A stretch of DNA of 64,000 bases from Bradyrhizobium monzae (GCF_021458635.1 NZ_JAIRDQ010000010.1:78501-142500), one strand, 5' to 3'. Shown: positions 8,259 to 17,163, counted from the stretch's first letter. Numbers and translations are program-made. Notes: generated by a model not told the origin, from the sequence alone.

Positions 8259-9701
8259 ATGAGCCCCACCTCGCAGATCTACGCGAAGATCACTGGTCCC
8301 ATCGTCATGGTCGGCTTCGGCTCCATCGGCAAAGGCACGCTGCCGATGATCGAGCGGCATCTCGATTACGACAAGTCGCGCGTCACCGTGATCGATCCCA
8401 AGGACGAGGGCCGCAAGGCGCATTGCGAGAAGCAGAATGTGCGCTTCATTCAGAAGGCCGTGACCCGGGACAATTACCGCGAATTGCTGACCCCGCTGCT
8501 CACCGAAGGCGGCGGCCAGGGCTTTTGCGTCAACCTCTCGGTCGACACCGGCTCGACCGACATCATGGAGCTCTGCAACGAGCTCGGCGCGCTCTATATC
8601 GACACCGTCAACGAGCCCTGGCTCGGCTTCTATTTCGATTCGACGAAGGGACCGGAAGCGCGCTCCAACTACGCCCTGCGCGAAGTGACGCTGGCCGCCA
8701 AGAAGGCGCGCCCCGCGGGCTCGACCACGGCCGTGTCCTGCTGCGGCGCCAATCCCGGCATGGTCTCCTTCTTCGTCAAGCAGGCGCTGCTCAACGTCGC
8801 GGCCGATCTGAAGCTCAATGCCCCCAAGCCGAAGACCAAGGCCGAATGGGCGGATCTGATGCGGCAGGCCGGCATCAAGGGCGTCCACATCGCCGAACGC
8901 GACACCCAGCGCGCCAAGAAGCCGAAGGAGCCTGACGTGTTCGTCAACACCTGGTCGGTGGAAGGTTTCCTCTCGGAAGGCGTGCAGCCGTCCGAGCTCG
9001 GTTGGGGCACCCACGAAAAATGGATGCCCGAAAACGCGCATACCCACGAAGCCGGCTGCGGCGCTGCCATCTATTTGATGCAACCCGGCGCCAACACGCG
9101 CGTGCGCACCTGGTGCCCGACCCGCGGCGCGCAATACGGCTTCCTCGTCACCCACAACGAGTCGATCTCGATCTCCGATTACTTCACGGTGCGCGATGCA
9201 TCCGGCAAGGCGGTCTATCGGCCGACCTGCCACTATGCCTATCATCCGGCCGACGATGCCGTGCTGTCGCTGCATGAGATGTTCGGCCGCGCCGCCAGGA
9301 TGCAGGAGAAGCACCACATCCTCGACGAGAACGAGATCGTCGACGGCATCGACGAGCTCGGCGTGCTGCTGTTCGGCCACGACAACAACGCCTATTGGTA
9401 TGGCTCGCAGCTCTCGATCGAGGAGACCCGCAAGCTCGCGCCCTATCAGAACGCCACCGGCCTGCAGGTGACCTCCGCCGTGCTCGGCGGCATGGTCTGG
9501 GCGCTTGAAAACCCGAAGGAGGGCATCGTCGAAGCCGACGAGATGGATTTCGACCGCCTGCTGGAAATCCAGCTGCCGTATCTCGGCCCGGTGAAGGGTT
9601 TCTACACCGACTGGACGCCGCTGACGGATCGCCCGGGACTGTTCCCGGAAGATATCGACACCAGCGATCCCTGGCAGTTCAAGAATATTCTGGTGCGGTA
9701 G
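8259..9701 (+). CDS. hss: Homospermidine synthase
   Basis: A 480-residue NAD-dependent enzyme that transfers an aminobutyl group from one putrescine to another, yielding sym-homospermidine, a major polyamine of rhizobia. The Rossmann site is VMVGFGSIGKGTLPM near residues 16-30. The family-typical segments TVNEPWLGFYFDS, CCGANPGMVSFFVKQ and HEAGCGAAIYLM are all present. Length matches the bacterial family (about 470-480). The ATG at 8259 has GGAG ten bases upstream. Together with the ornithine decarboxylase 1.3 kb upstream it makes a two-step ornithine to homospermidine route. It is followed directly by a dispersed palindromic repeat. Confidence 0.95.
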   Translation: MSPTSQIYAKITGPIVMVGFGSIGKGTLPMIERHLDYDKSRVTVIDPKDEGRKAHCEKQNVRFIQKAVTRDNYRELLTPLLTEGGGQGFCVNLSVDTGSTDIMELCNELGALYIDTVNEPWLGFYFDSTKGPEARSNYALREVTLAAKKARPAGSTTAVSCCGANPGMVSFFVKQALLNVAADLKLNAPKPKTKAEWADLMRQAGIKGVHIAERDTQRAKKPKEPDVFVNTWSVEGFLSEGVQPSELGWGTHEKWMPENAHTHEAGCGAAIYLMQPGANTRVRTWCPTRGAQYGFLVTHNESISISDYFTVRDASGKAVYRPTCHYAYHPADDAVLSLHEMFGRAARMQEKHHILDENEIVDGIDELGVLLFGHDNNAYWYGSQLSIEETRKLAPYQNATGLQVTSAVLGGMVWALENPKEGIVEADEMDFDRLLEIQLPYLGPVKGFYTDWTPLTDRPGLFPEDIDTSDPWQFKNILVR

Positions 9702-9704
9702 CCC

Positions 9705-9805
9705 GTCATTCCGGGGCGCGCCACTTGGCGCGCGCCCGGAATCCATCGGGCCTCAGAGACTGCGAATGGATTTCCGGGCTCGCGCTGCGCGCGCCCCGGA
9801 ATGAC
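9705..9805. repeat. Bradyrhizobium-type palindromic intergenic repeat, double unit
   Basis: A 101-bp element that begins GTCATTCCGGGGCGCG and ends with the inverse CGCGCCCCGGAATGAC. Inside are two further facing arms, CGGAATCCATC and GATTTCCGGG-like, around a variable centre. The same architecture recurs at 51836-51938, and a single unit at 40377-40416. It lies between convergent genes (hss and a minus-strand small gene), a usual place for such elements, and may act as a bidirectional terminator. Confidence 0.85.
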
Positions 9806-9813
9806 GGAAAGAC

Positions 9814-10152
9814 CTACTTCTTCTCAATCGGCGGCGCGATCTTCTCTGCCGGTGCGGGCGGCAATGCCGGTTTGGCCGCGCCTGCCGCGCCCTGCGTCTG
9901 CGGATCGGGGCGCGCGGGCTCCGGGGCCGGCGTGGTCGGTCGGTCACCGCCGGGCTTTGCCTCGGCCGGCGTCTTGTCCTGATCGTTGGACGGAGTGCCC
10001 TGCAGCGGCTGCGTCGCCTGCGCCAGCTCCATCCGGTTCTCGGCGCGGATTTGCGCCAGCGACATCACTGACACCACGACGCCTGCTGCGAACAGCGAGC
10101 AGGCAATTGTCAGGTCGAGCTTCAGTCTGCGCTTGTCATCTTGGCCGGGCAT
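9814..10152 (-). CDS. Single-span membrane protein with Pro-rich tail, unknown
   Basis: A 112-residue protein not assignable to a family. It has a short basic cytoplasmic start (MPGQDDKRRLKLD), one membrane span at about residues 14-32, then a periplasmic Gln/Pro/Ala/Lys-rich tail (for example TPAPEPARPDPQTQG) that is probably disordered. The ATG at 10152 is chosen; a TTG ten codons upstream is the only alternative. It lies downstream of mgtC on the same strand with a 93-base gap and could be the last gene of that transcript. No function is proposed. Confidence 0.55.
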   Translation of the reverse strand: MPGQDDKRRLKLDLTIACSLFAAGVVVSVMSLAQIRAENRMELAQATQPLQGTPSNDQDKTPAEAKPGGDRPTTPAPEPARPDPQTQGAAGAAKPALPPAPAEKIAPPIEKK

Positions 10153-10245
10153 GTCGATCACCGCCTTTGTCCACGGAATCAACGAAGCTGGCGCGCGCGG
10201 GTTCCGTGCCCGGAGAGGCGGGAACCGCGCGTTTGCGCGCCGCGC

Positions 10246-10962
10246 CTACTCCGTGGTGCTGACTTCCCAGGTGGCGTGGCGCACGCCCGGGAGGTGCTGG
10301 AGATCGGTCGCGACCACATTCAGCTCGTTCGGATCGACCGCGGACGCTACCAGCTTTGCGACGATCTCCAGAACGTTCTCCCCGATCTCGACGACGTCGA
10401 CATCGGCCACCGGATATTTCGCGGCCTCGAGCCTGTCGATCAGACGGTCGCGCATATCGGGTAGCGCATCGGTCGCGACCGCGAGCTTGAAGTAATAAGT
10501 CGCCTCCGAGGTCTTCTCATTCAACGGGATGCGGTTGATGGCGTTGACCAGCGGACGCAGCATGGTGTTGCCGGCGATGACGAACACGGTGAGCGCCGCT
10601 GCCTGTGCGACCAAGTCGGCCCCGGCGCAGGAGCCGACGGCGGCCGAAGTCCACAGCGTCGCCGCGGTATTGAGCCCGCGCACGTCCATGCCCTGTTTCA
10701 TGATGACGCCCGCGCCAAGGAAGCCGATGCCGGACACGACGTAGGAGATCACCCGGACCGCGCCGTCGGCGCCGGTCAGATGCATGGCAAGATCGACGAA
10801 GGCGGCGGCACCGACCGCAACCAGTACATTGGTGCGCAGGCCCGCGGTGCGCTGGCGATATTGCCGCTCGGCGCCGATCAGCGTGCCCAGCACGAAGGCC
10901 GTGAACAGGCTGACCAGCGTGTCGGCGAAATCAGCGATCTGGAAGGTCGTCAGGAACCGCAT
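10246..10962 (-). CDS. mgtC: MgtC/SapB family membrane protein
   Basis: A 238-residue protein of the MgtC family: an N-terminal membrane part with four or five helices and a C-terminal ACT-like cytoplasmic domain. MgtC proteins help cells survive low Mg(2+), acid and macrophages, partly by restraining the F1Fo ATPase. Conserved family segments are LGTLIGAERQYRQRTAGLRTN, GIGFLGAGVIMK and VRGLNTAATLW. The C-terminal half from about residue 150 (YYFKLAVATDALPDMRDRLID) matches the regulatory domain. It begins 30 bases after the WD40 gene stop on the same strand, so it may be the distal part of the zinc operon. That would be unusual, as the gene is normally Mg-responsive. Confidence 0.85.
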   Translation of the reverse strand: MRFLTTFQIADFADTLVSLFTAFVLGTLIGAERQYRQRTAGLRTNVLVAVGAAAFVDLAMHLTGADGAVRVISYVVSGIGFLGAGVIMKQGMDVRGLNTAATLWTSAAVGSCAGADLVAQAAALTVFVIAGNTMLRPLVNAINRIPLNEKTSEATYYFKLAVATDALPDMRDRLIDRLEAAKYPVADVDVVEIGENVLEIVAKLVASAVDPNELNVVATDLQHLPGVRHATWEVSTTE

Positions 10963-10992
10963 GGTCCCCTATACGGCCGGAACGATGACAGA

Positions 10993-12012
10993 TCAAAGCT
11001 CCAGCAGGCCGCCATCCCCATTTTCGTCGGCGAAGGCCAGCAGCGTGCCCTTGGCGTTCCAGGCGAGCCCCGCCACCGGCGGCGTGCCGTTGCGGCGAAC
11101 CAGGATCTCGGCACCATCTTCCAGACGCACCATCAGCACGGTGCCGTCGCTATAGCCGGCGGCCAGGATGTCGTTCTTGGGGTGGCAGGCGACGACCGAC
11201 ACGCGCGCCTGCAATGGCGCCAGCATCGCGGGCTCCTTGCCCATCGGGCCGTCCTTGCTGGCGAACGGCCATATGATGACGGTGTCGGCACCCGAGGTCG
11301 CCAACCCCTTGCCACCCGCGCTCCAGGACATCGAGCGGACGCGACCGGGATAACCGGTCATGCGCATGTGCCTGTTATCGGCGAGCCGCCAGCCGTGCAG
11401 CGCCGACTCATGCATGGTGGTGACCAAAAATTTGTTGTCCGGGCTGAAGGTGACGCCGAGATGCGAACCCGCCCAGGGCAGGAATTCGGCTGACCCTTCC
11501 AGGTTGGGAAACCACAGCGTCGCGCCGTTGTAATGCGCGATCGCGAGCCGCAGGCCCTTCGGCGCGAACGCAAGGCCGCCGACGGTCGAGGGTACCTCGA
11601 GCGACTTTTCCTCGGCCTTGCCGCTCTTGACGGTCGCGGTCTTGCCGGCCGACCACGCGTAGGCACCATCCGGATGCAGCGCCACCGCGTCGATCCAGCG
11701 CCGCTTCGGATCGGTGGCGAGCAGCGTCACCTCGCCCTTGGCGTCGAGCGCGACGACCTTGCCGTCGTCGCCGCCCATCACGAGGCGCTTGCCGTCGGAA
11801 GCGGTCGAGAGAATGCCGCCGCTGTGGACAGCAATTTTGCTGACCTCACCATTCGCCGTAGCGAAAGCGACGTTCTCCTCGCCGCCGACGAAGGCGGCGC
11901 GGGGACCAAGGAAATGTAGCGAGGTCACGCCCATGCCGAGCGTAACCGGCTTGACGCGGTCGGTGACGGAGACGATCGAGGCGGAATCGGGAGCCGGCGT
12001 AAACTCTTTCAT
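10993..12012 (-). CDS. WD40-repeat beta-propeller protein linked to CobW
   Basis: A 339-residue protein made of WD40-like blades with no signal peptide or membrane span, so cytoplasmic. Repeating units of the type VGGLAFAPKGLRLAIAHYNGATLW, GVTFSPDNKFLVTTMHESALHGW and SMSWSAGGKGLATSGADTVIIWPF are visible; there are about seven blades. Its ATG overlaps the cobW stop in TGATG, so translation is coupled. Propeller scaffolds usually hold protein partners. Here the coupling suggests a partner or client of the CobW metallochaperone. Periplasmic propeller zinc chaperones (AztD) exist next to other zinc ABC systems, but those are exported and this one is not. The functional link is inference from operon position. 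Confidence 0.8.
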   Translation of the reverse strand: MKEFTPAPDSASIVSVTDRVKPVTLGMGVTSLHFLGPRAAFVGGEENVAFATANGEVSKIAVHSGGILSTASDGKRLVMGGDDGKVVALDAKGEVTLLATDPKRRWIDAVALHPDGAYAWSAGKTATVKSGKAEEKSLEVPSTVGGLAFAPKGLRLAIAHYNGATLWFPNLEGSAEFLPWAGSHLGVTFSPDNKFLVTTMHESALHGWRLADNRHMRMTGYPGRVRSMSWSAGGKGLATSGADTVIIWPFASKDGPMGKEPAMLAPLQARVSVVACHPKNDILAAGYSDGTVLMVRLEDGAEILVRRNGTPPVAGLAWNAKGTLLAFADENGDGGLLEL

Positions 12013-13055
12013 CACGGGACGATGCAGCTCTCGAAGCCCGCGCGAATGAGCTCTTCAGGCAATTCGCGGCCGATGAAGACGAGGCGGCTCTCGCGCGGCT
12101 CGCCCTCCTTCCATTTCCGCTGATGGTTGCCCTCCAGCATCATGTGGACGCCCTGGAACACGTAGCGGTCGTCATCGTCATGGAAGGCGAGGATGCCTTT
12201 GGAGCGCAGGATCTTGCCGCCCTCGACCTGCACCAGGTTCTGGAGCCAGGGCATGAACATGTTCGGATCGAGCGGCTTGTCGGTCTTGAGCGAGAGCGAC
12301 TGCATGTCCTCGTCGTGATAGTGCTTCAGGCCGTGGCCGTGATCATGGTGGTGATGATGGTCGTGGCCGTGATGATCGTGGTCGTGGTCATGATCGTCGA
12401 CCTCGAGGAAATCCGGCTCGATGTCGAGGATGCGGTCGAGGTCGAACGCGCCGCGGTCGAGCACGTCGGCCAGCGCCACCGAGCAGCGCTCGGTGCGGTG
12501 CAGCTTGGCATAGGGGTTGATGCCGCGGATGCGGGCCTCGACCTCGGCAAGCTCCGGCTTGGTAACGAGATCGGTCTTGTTCAGCACGATGACGTCCGCA
12601 AAGGCGATCTGGTTCTTGGCCTCGGGTGCGTCCTTGAGACGGTCGGACAGCCATTTGGCGTCGGCGACCGTGACCACCGCGTCGAGGCGCGCGTTCTTCT
12701 GCACATCCTCATCGACGAAGAAGGTCTGGGCGACCGGCGCCGGATCGGCAAGGCCGGTGGTCTCGACGATGATGGCGTCGAACTTGCCCTTGCGCTTCAT
12801 TAAGCCGTCCATGATGCGGACGAGGTCGCCGCGCACGGTGCAGCAGATGCAGCCGTTGTTCATCTCGAACACTTCCTCATCGGCGCCGATGATGAGGTCG
12901 TTGTCGATGCCGATCTCGCCGAATTCGTTGACGATGACGGCGTATTTCTTGCCGTGGTTTTCCGACAGGATGCGGTTCAACAACGTGGTCTTGCCGGCAC
13001 CGAGATAGCCGGTCAGGACGGTCACGGGAATTTTGGAGGCGGTCGCTTCAGACAT
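12012..13055 (-). CDS. CobW/COG0523 family GTPase, probable zinc metallochaperone
   Basis: A 347-residue G3E GTPase. COG0523 proteins deliver metals, commonly zinc, to client enzymes when metal is scarce. The Walker A loop GYLGAGKTT is at residues 16-24, the metal-binding CxCC (GCICC) at 68-72, and the guanine-specificity motif NKTD at 159-162. A His/Asp-rich stretch lies at about 222-247 and the CobW C-terminal domain follows. The gene comes 69 bases after the solute-binding protein gene; that gap contains an imperfect GC-rich stem (13094-13120) that could tune distal expression. Its place in a run of genes behind a Zur-like site argues for zinc rather than cobalamin, nickel or iron. Confidence 0.88.
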   Translation of the reverse strand: MSEATASKIPVTVLTGYLGAGKTTLLNRILSENHGKKYAVIVNEFGEIGIDNDLIIGADEEVFEMNNGCICCTVRGDLVRIMDGLMKRKGKFDAIIVETTGLADPAPVAQTFFVDEDVQKNARLDAVVTVADAKWLSDRLKDAPEAKNQIAFADVIVLNKTDLVTKPELAEVEARIRGINPYAKLHRTERCSVALADVLDRGAFDLDRILDIEPDFLEVDDHDHDHDHHGHDHHHHHDHGHGLKHYHDEDMQSLSLKTDKPLDPNMFMPWLQNLVQVEGGKILRSKGILAFHDDDDRYVFQGVHMMLEGNHQRKWKEGEPRESRLVFIGRELPEELIRAGFESCIVP

Positions 13056-13124
13056 AACAACTCCGACTTCGGGCTTTCCGCGCGACGCAAGGCGGGGGTC
13101 GCCCCGACGGGGTGGCCCCCTGCC

Positions 13125-13997
13125 CTAGTGGTCAAGCGCGCTGGTCAGCGCCTTTATATTGTGCCTGACCATGTCAATGTAAGTGGGTGCAGACCCCTTT
13201 TCGCCGGTCAAACCGTCCGAAATCAGGGTCCCGCCGACCTTTGCCCCGGTCTCGGCCGCGATCCGCCGGATCAGCCGGTCATCGCTGATATTTTCCAGGA
13301 AAACGGCCGGGATCCTCGCGGCCTTGATCTGGCCGATGATGGCCGCGATATCCCGTGCGCTGGGCTCGGTTTCCGTGGAGACCCCCAGGGGCGCGATGAA
13401 CTGGATACCGTACTCGGCGGCGAAATAGCCGAAGGCATCATGGGTCGAGATCACCTTGCGCCGCTCAGGTGGGATTTTGGCGACGGCCTCGCGGACCTCG
13501 CGGTCGAGAGCTTCGAGCTTTTCCAGATAGGCTTTTGCCTGGGTGCGGAAGAGCTCGGCATCATCGGGGGCGGCCGCGGCCAGCGCGTTGGCGATATCAG
13601 CCACATAGACCCTGGCATTGGGGACCGACTGCCAGGCATGGGGGTCTGCGGCCGAGCCGAGCTTCAAGGGCGTGATGCCGGCACTCGCGTTTACGATTGT
13701 CGCCCTGCTGCCGGAAGACTGCACCAGCCGCGGCAGCCAGCCCTCGAGGCCGAGCCCGTTGACGATGACGAGTTTTGCGTCCGCGATCCGCTTCGCGTCG
13801 GATGGCGCCGGCGTGTAGACATGGACGTCGCTGTCGGGGCCGACCAGCGTCGTGACGCTGACACGATCACCGCCAATGGTGCGGACGAAATCCCCGAGGA
13901 TCGAGAAGCTCGCGACGACGTTGAGCGGCTCCGCGGCGCGCAGCGGCGAGGCGATCAGCAGAAGCACGCAAAGCAGGAGACGCCGCATCATCGTCAT
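13125..13997 (-). CDS. Metal ABC transporter, periplasmic binding protein (ZnuA/TroA type)
   Basis: A 290-residue cluster A-I solute-binding protein that captures Zn(2+) or Mn(2+) in the periplasm for the ZnuBC-like transporter. Signal peptide at residues 1-22. Expected metal ligands are visible as H59 (SDVHVYTP), H120 (ADPHAWQS), H186 (ISTHDAFG) and D261 (LISDGLTG). It lacks the long His-rich loop of enteric ZnuA, as do Mn-type and AztC-type proteins, so the metal is not certain from this gene alone; the Zur-like site and CobW neighbour favour zinc. The ATG at 13997 overlaps the permease stop (ATGA); two further Met codons lie at residues 3 and 4. Confidence 0.88.
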   Translation of the reverse strand: MTMMRRLLLCVLLLIASPLRAAEPLNVVASFSILGDFVRTIGGDRVSVTTLVGPDSDVHVYTPAPSDAKRIADAKLVIVNGLGLEGWLPRLVQSSGSRATIVNASAGITPLKLGSAADPHAWQSVPNARVYVADIANALAAAAPDDAELFRTQAKAYLEKLEALDREVREAVAKIPPERRKVISTHDAFGYFAAEYGIQFIAPLGVSTETEPSARDIAAIIGQIKAARIPAVFLENISDDRLIRRIAAETGAKVGGTLISDGLTGEKGSAPTYIDMVRHNIKALTSALDH

Positions 13998-14863
13998 GCT
14001 TCCAGATGCCGGCCGGGAAACAGCTGCCTGACGATGCCGCCGACGCGGCCGAACAGGACGGAGACGATGTAGATCATCGTTGCCACCAGAATGATCGCGG
14101 GGCCCGAGGGCACGCGGGTCTGGAACGACAGCACGAGACCGGCATAGCCCGAGACGGCGGCCGCGACGACCGCGATGCAGATCATCACGGTGAGATCGCG
14201 CGACCAGAACCGCGCGATGCCCGCCGGCAGGATCATCAGGCCCACCGCCAGCAAGGTGCCGAGCGCCTGAAAGCCGTTGACGAGGTTGATGACGACGAGC
14301 GCGAGGAAGGCGAGATGCGCGGGGCCGCCGGCGCGGCTCACCGTTCGTAGAAACAAGGGATCGACGCTCTCGATCACCAGGGGGCGATAGATCACGGCCA
14401 GCACGAGCAACGTCACCGTAGCGTTGAAGGCGACCACCAGCAGCGTCTGATCGTCCATCGCGAGGATGTTGCCGAACAGCACGTGCAGCAGGTCGATATT
14501 GGTGCCCTTGATCGAGACGATGGTGACGCCCAGCGCCAGCGAGGCCAGATAGAAGGTCGCGAGCGACGCATCCTCCTTCAACCCGGTCGATCGCGCGACC
14601 ACGCCGGCGAGGATCGCGACCGCAAAGCCGGCGATCAGGCCACCGGCCGTCATCGCGAACAGATTGAGGCCGGAGAGCAGGAAGCCGACGGCGGCACCGG
14701 GCAGGATCGCGTGCGCCATGGCGTCGCCGACGAGGCTCATCCGCCGCAGCATGAGGAACACGCCGATCGGCGCGCCCGCCAACGACAGCGCGATCACCGC
14801 GGCGAGCGCCCGCCGCATGAACTCGAATTCGGTGAATGGACCGATCAGCGCGTCATAGACCAT
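13994..14863 (-). CDS. Metal ABC transporter, permease (ZnuB type)
   Basis: A 289-residue ABC-3 family permease with about eight membrane helices, forming the channel of a zinc (or manganese) importer. Typical family segments are LMLRRMSLVGDAMAHAILPGAAVGFLL in the first third and the coupling region around VVINLVNGFQALGTLLAVGLMILPAGIARF. It begins six bases after the ATPase stop and overlaps the binding-protein start, so the three transport genes are translationally linked. Probably works as a dimer with two copies of the ATPase. Confidence 0.9.
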   Translation of the reverse strand: MVYDALIGPFTEFEFMRRALAAVIALSLAGAPIGVFLMLRRMSLVGDAMAHAILPGAAVGFLLSGLNLFAMTAGGLIAGFAVAILAGVVARSTGLKEDASLATFYLASLALGVTIVSIKGTNIDLLHVLFGNILAMDDQTLLVVAFNATVTLLVLAVIYRPLVIESVDPLFLRTVSRAGGPAHLAFLALVVINLVNGFQALGTLLAVGLMILPAGIARFWSRDLTVMICIAVVAAAVSGYAGLVLSFQTRVPSGPAIILVATMIYIVSVLFGRVGGIVRQLFPGRHLEA

Positions 14864-14869
14864 CGATGA

Positions 14870-15625
<756 letters not shown>

Positions 15626-15627
15626 GG

Positions 15628-15852
15628 TCACCTCATCGCCAGCCAGACGACGCCCCAGAGCACGGCGCAGACGGCGACGGCGGCCGAGAGGCGGCCGGCC
15701 ATGGTCATGCGCAGGATCGACCAGGGCGCATCCTGGGCCGGATGCGGCGATGCCGCGTCATGGACATGGGCGTGGGTGTGATCGTGCCCGTGCGAATGCC
15801 CGTGGTCATGGGAATGGTCGTGATGAGGGGCGTGGGACACGGCGGGAACCAT
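15628..15852 (-). CDS. Small His-rich membrane peptide at head of zinc operon
   Basis: A 74-residue protein that I do not recognise. Fourteen His fall within residues 7-37, mostly alternating with Asp, Ser, Gly or Ala (SHDHGHSHGHDHTHAHVHD), followed by a short linker and one membrane span at about 54-72 with Arg on both sides. The His-rich part is probably cytoplasmic by the positive-inside pattern, but topology is uncertain. It is the first gene after a Zur-like operator and its stop lies three bases before the ZnuC-type ATG. This suggests a membrane-anchored zinc buffer or hand-off site for the transporter. Coding is supported by position, tight coupling and the regular His pattern; function is inferred. 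Confidence 0.75.
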   Translation of the reverse strand: MVPAVSHAPHHDHSHDHGHSHGHDHTHAHVHDAASPHPAQDAPWSILRMTMAGRLSAAVAVCAVLWGVVWLAMR

Positions 15853-15856
15853 GCCC

Positions 15857-15879
15857 GGGACGTTATATTATAACATTAC
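15857..15879 (-). promoter_or_regulatory. Zur-type operator palindrome
   Basis: A perfect 13-bp palindrome GTTATATTATAAC (15862-15874, centre 15868) sits in a very GC-rich setting, with the wider sequence GACGTTATATTATAACATTAC resembling the Zur box (two TATAAC halves). It ends 9 bases upstream of the ATG of the His-rich peptide. The operator would therefore overlap the ribosome-binding and promoter region and give almost no 5' leader. Zinc-loaded Zur binding here would shut off the transport genes. Confidence 0.75.
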
Positions 15880-15896
15880 CCTTGTCCACGGCCCGC

Positions 15897-16397
15897 TCAC
15901 GGCTTGCCGATCACCATGGCGATGGCGGCCGCCACGAACGGGAACGGCACTGAAACCGCGCAGCGGAACCAGACGAAACGGGCCGGCATGAACGGGATTT
16001 CCCACAAAATCACCCGCTGGAAGGCAAACAGAGCCCAGGCCACGACATAGGCGACCACCTGCGGCACCCCGCCGCCCGACTTCAGCGCTACGGTGCCGAT
16101 GGAAAAGCCGATCACCGGGCCACCGGGCGTGGCGGCGCCGGCGACCACGGCGGTTGCAACCCCGAGCCAGCCGCTGTCCGGCCCGAGCCAGCCGGTGATC
16201 ACCTCCTGCGGGATGATGGCGGCGATGTAGCCGGAGCCGATCACGCCGAGCGCGATCCGCGGCACGATGTTGATGAAATCCATCGAGCCTTCACGCAGCG
16301 AGGCCTTGAACACCGGAGGGCCACGACGGAAGGCGATCAGGCCGACGCCGAACACGGAGCCCCACAACAGGATGTCGATCAGGAGCGCTGCGCTCAT
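15897..16397 (-). CDS. Half-size permease, second of a pair
   Basis: A 166-residue membrane protein with four or five probable helices, resembling one half of the predicted permease families related to DUF318 (YraQ/ArsP-like). The motif ATPGGPVIGFSIG near residue 75 corresponds to LPGGPFTAYPV in the neighbouring gene. Both share the surrounding layout of a preceding helix and a later WEIPFM/WEIPIM motif. The ATG at 16397 overlaps the stop of the first half-permease (ATGA), so the two are translated together and probably form one heterodimeric channel. The substrate is unknown. The gene ends 18 bases from the zinc operator on the same strand. Confidence 0.7.
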   Translation of the reverse strand: MSAALLIDILLWGSVFGVGLIAFRRGPPVFKASLREGSMDFINIVPRIALGVIGSGYIAAIIPQEVITGWLGPDSGWLGVATAVVAGAATPGGPVIGFSIGTVALKSGGGVPQVVAYVVAWALFAFQRVILWEIPFMPARFVWFRCAVSVPFPFVAAAIAMVIGKP

Positions 16398-17035
16398 GCC
16401 GCGTCCTCGTCGCTCTCGCGCTTCGGATAGAGCCGGACATAGACGAAACGGCCGAGTGCACCGGCGAGCACTGGGAGCGGCAGCGAGATCACGATCCGCC
16501 ACAGCGTGAAGTCGGTGCCCATGATCGGGATTTCCCAGGCCACCGCGCGGCCGTAGCCGATCAGGGTCCAGCTCACGACCATGGCGATGGTGGCGCCGAA
16601 ATCGGCCCCGACCGCCAGCAGCGCGCTCGCCACCGGATAGGCGGTGAAGGGGCCCCCGGGCAGGATCGCACCGAAGGCGGTGCCGATCAAAAGGCCCTTC
16701 AGGCCGGATTTCGGCCCGAGCGAGCGCGAGACTTTTTCGTGCGGCAGGATTTCCGAGATGAAGGCGCCGAGCAGGCAGCCCGCCAGCACGCGCGGCAAGA
16801 TGCCGCCGAACAGCGAGAGATCGTGGGTGAGAATTTCCAGGACACCCTCGGTGCCGTCACGCCGCCAGACCAGCCCTGCGCTCACCGCCACCAGTGCCGC
16901 GATGATGATGGTCGACCAGCCGATTGGCTTGCGCGCGCGTCCCGGCCGCGGCTCGGACTCCACGTCCTCGGCAGGCGCGGGACTTTTCGGCGACGGTTCT
17001 GACAACGGGCTTGGTCGGCTCGAGGGTGATGCCAA
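16394..17035 (-). CDS. Half-size permease, first of a pair
   Basis: A 213-residue membrane protein. After a Pro/Ser-rich cytoplasmic tail (residues 1-36) come four or five helices containing ISEILPHEKVSRSLGPKSG, AILPGGPFTAYPV and WEIPIMGTDF. The last two have counterparts in the next gene, so the pair looks like a split internal duplication. Related full-length predicted permeases carry both halves in one chain. No ATG is available; a TTG at 17035 or a GTG at 16963 is the likely start, the latter removing most of the low-complexity tail. Substrate unknown. Placement beside the zinc genes is suggestive but these genes lie upstream of the operator. Confidence 0.65.
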   Translation of the reverse strand: MASPSSRPSPLSEPSPKSPAPAEDVESEPRPGRARKPIGWSTIIIAALVAVSAGLVWRRDGTEGVLEILTHDLSLFGGILPRVLAGCLLGAFISEILPHEKVSRSLGPKSGLKGLLIGTAFGAILPGGPFTAYPVASALLAVGADFGATIAMVVSWTLIGYGRAVAWEIPIMGTDFTLWRIVISLPLPVLAGALGRFVYVRLYPKRESDEDAA

Positions 17036-17133
17036 TCCTGATTAAGGGCGCCGTCGAGGCGATGCAAACGGAACGATGACAGACCCGTGCGCACACCGCG
17101 CAGGACTGGCTCAATCAGTCAATTCCGCACAGC

Positions 17134-17163
17134 AAAAAGGCGGCCGCGTGAGCGACCGCCTTT
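17134..17163 (-). terminator. Rho-independent terminator of sodB
   Basis: An inverted repeat AAAGGCGG (17136-17143) / CCGCCTTT (17156-17163) is followed on the minus strand by a run of five T. It starts about 20 bases after the superoxide dismutase stop and is a good intrinsic terminator for that gene. Confidence 0.8.

Noticed and set aside
8184..9746. 520-codon minus-strand frame over homospermidine synthase
   Set aside because: Antisense shadow of hss; no conserved features.
13056..13075. Second Zur box before cobW (ATAACA half-site near the cobW ATG)
   Set aside because: Only one half is recognisable and there is no dyad; cobW is more simply read through from the operator at 15857-15879.
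13094..13120. GC-rich stem between znuA-type and cobW genes as a terminator
   Set aside because: On the minus-strand RNA two of twelve pairs become A-C mismatches and no U tract follows; at most a weak attenuator, so not listed as a terminator.
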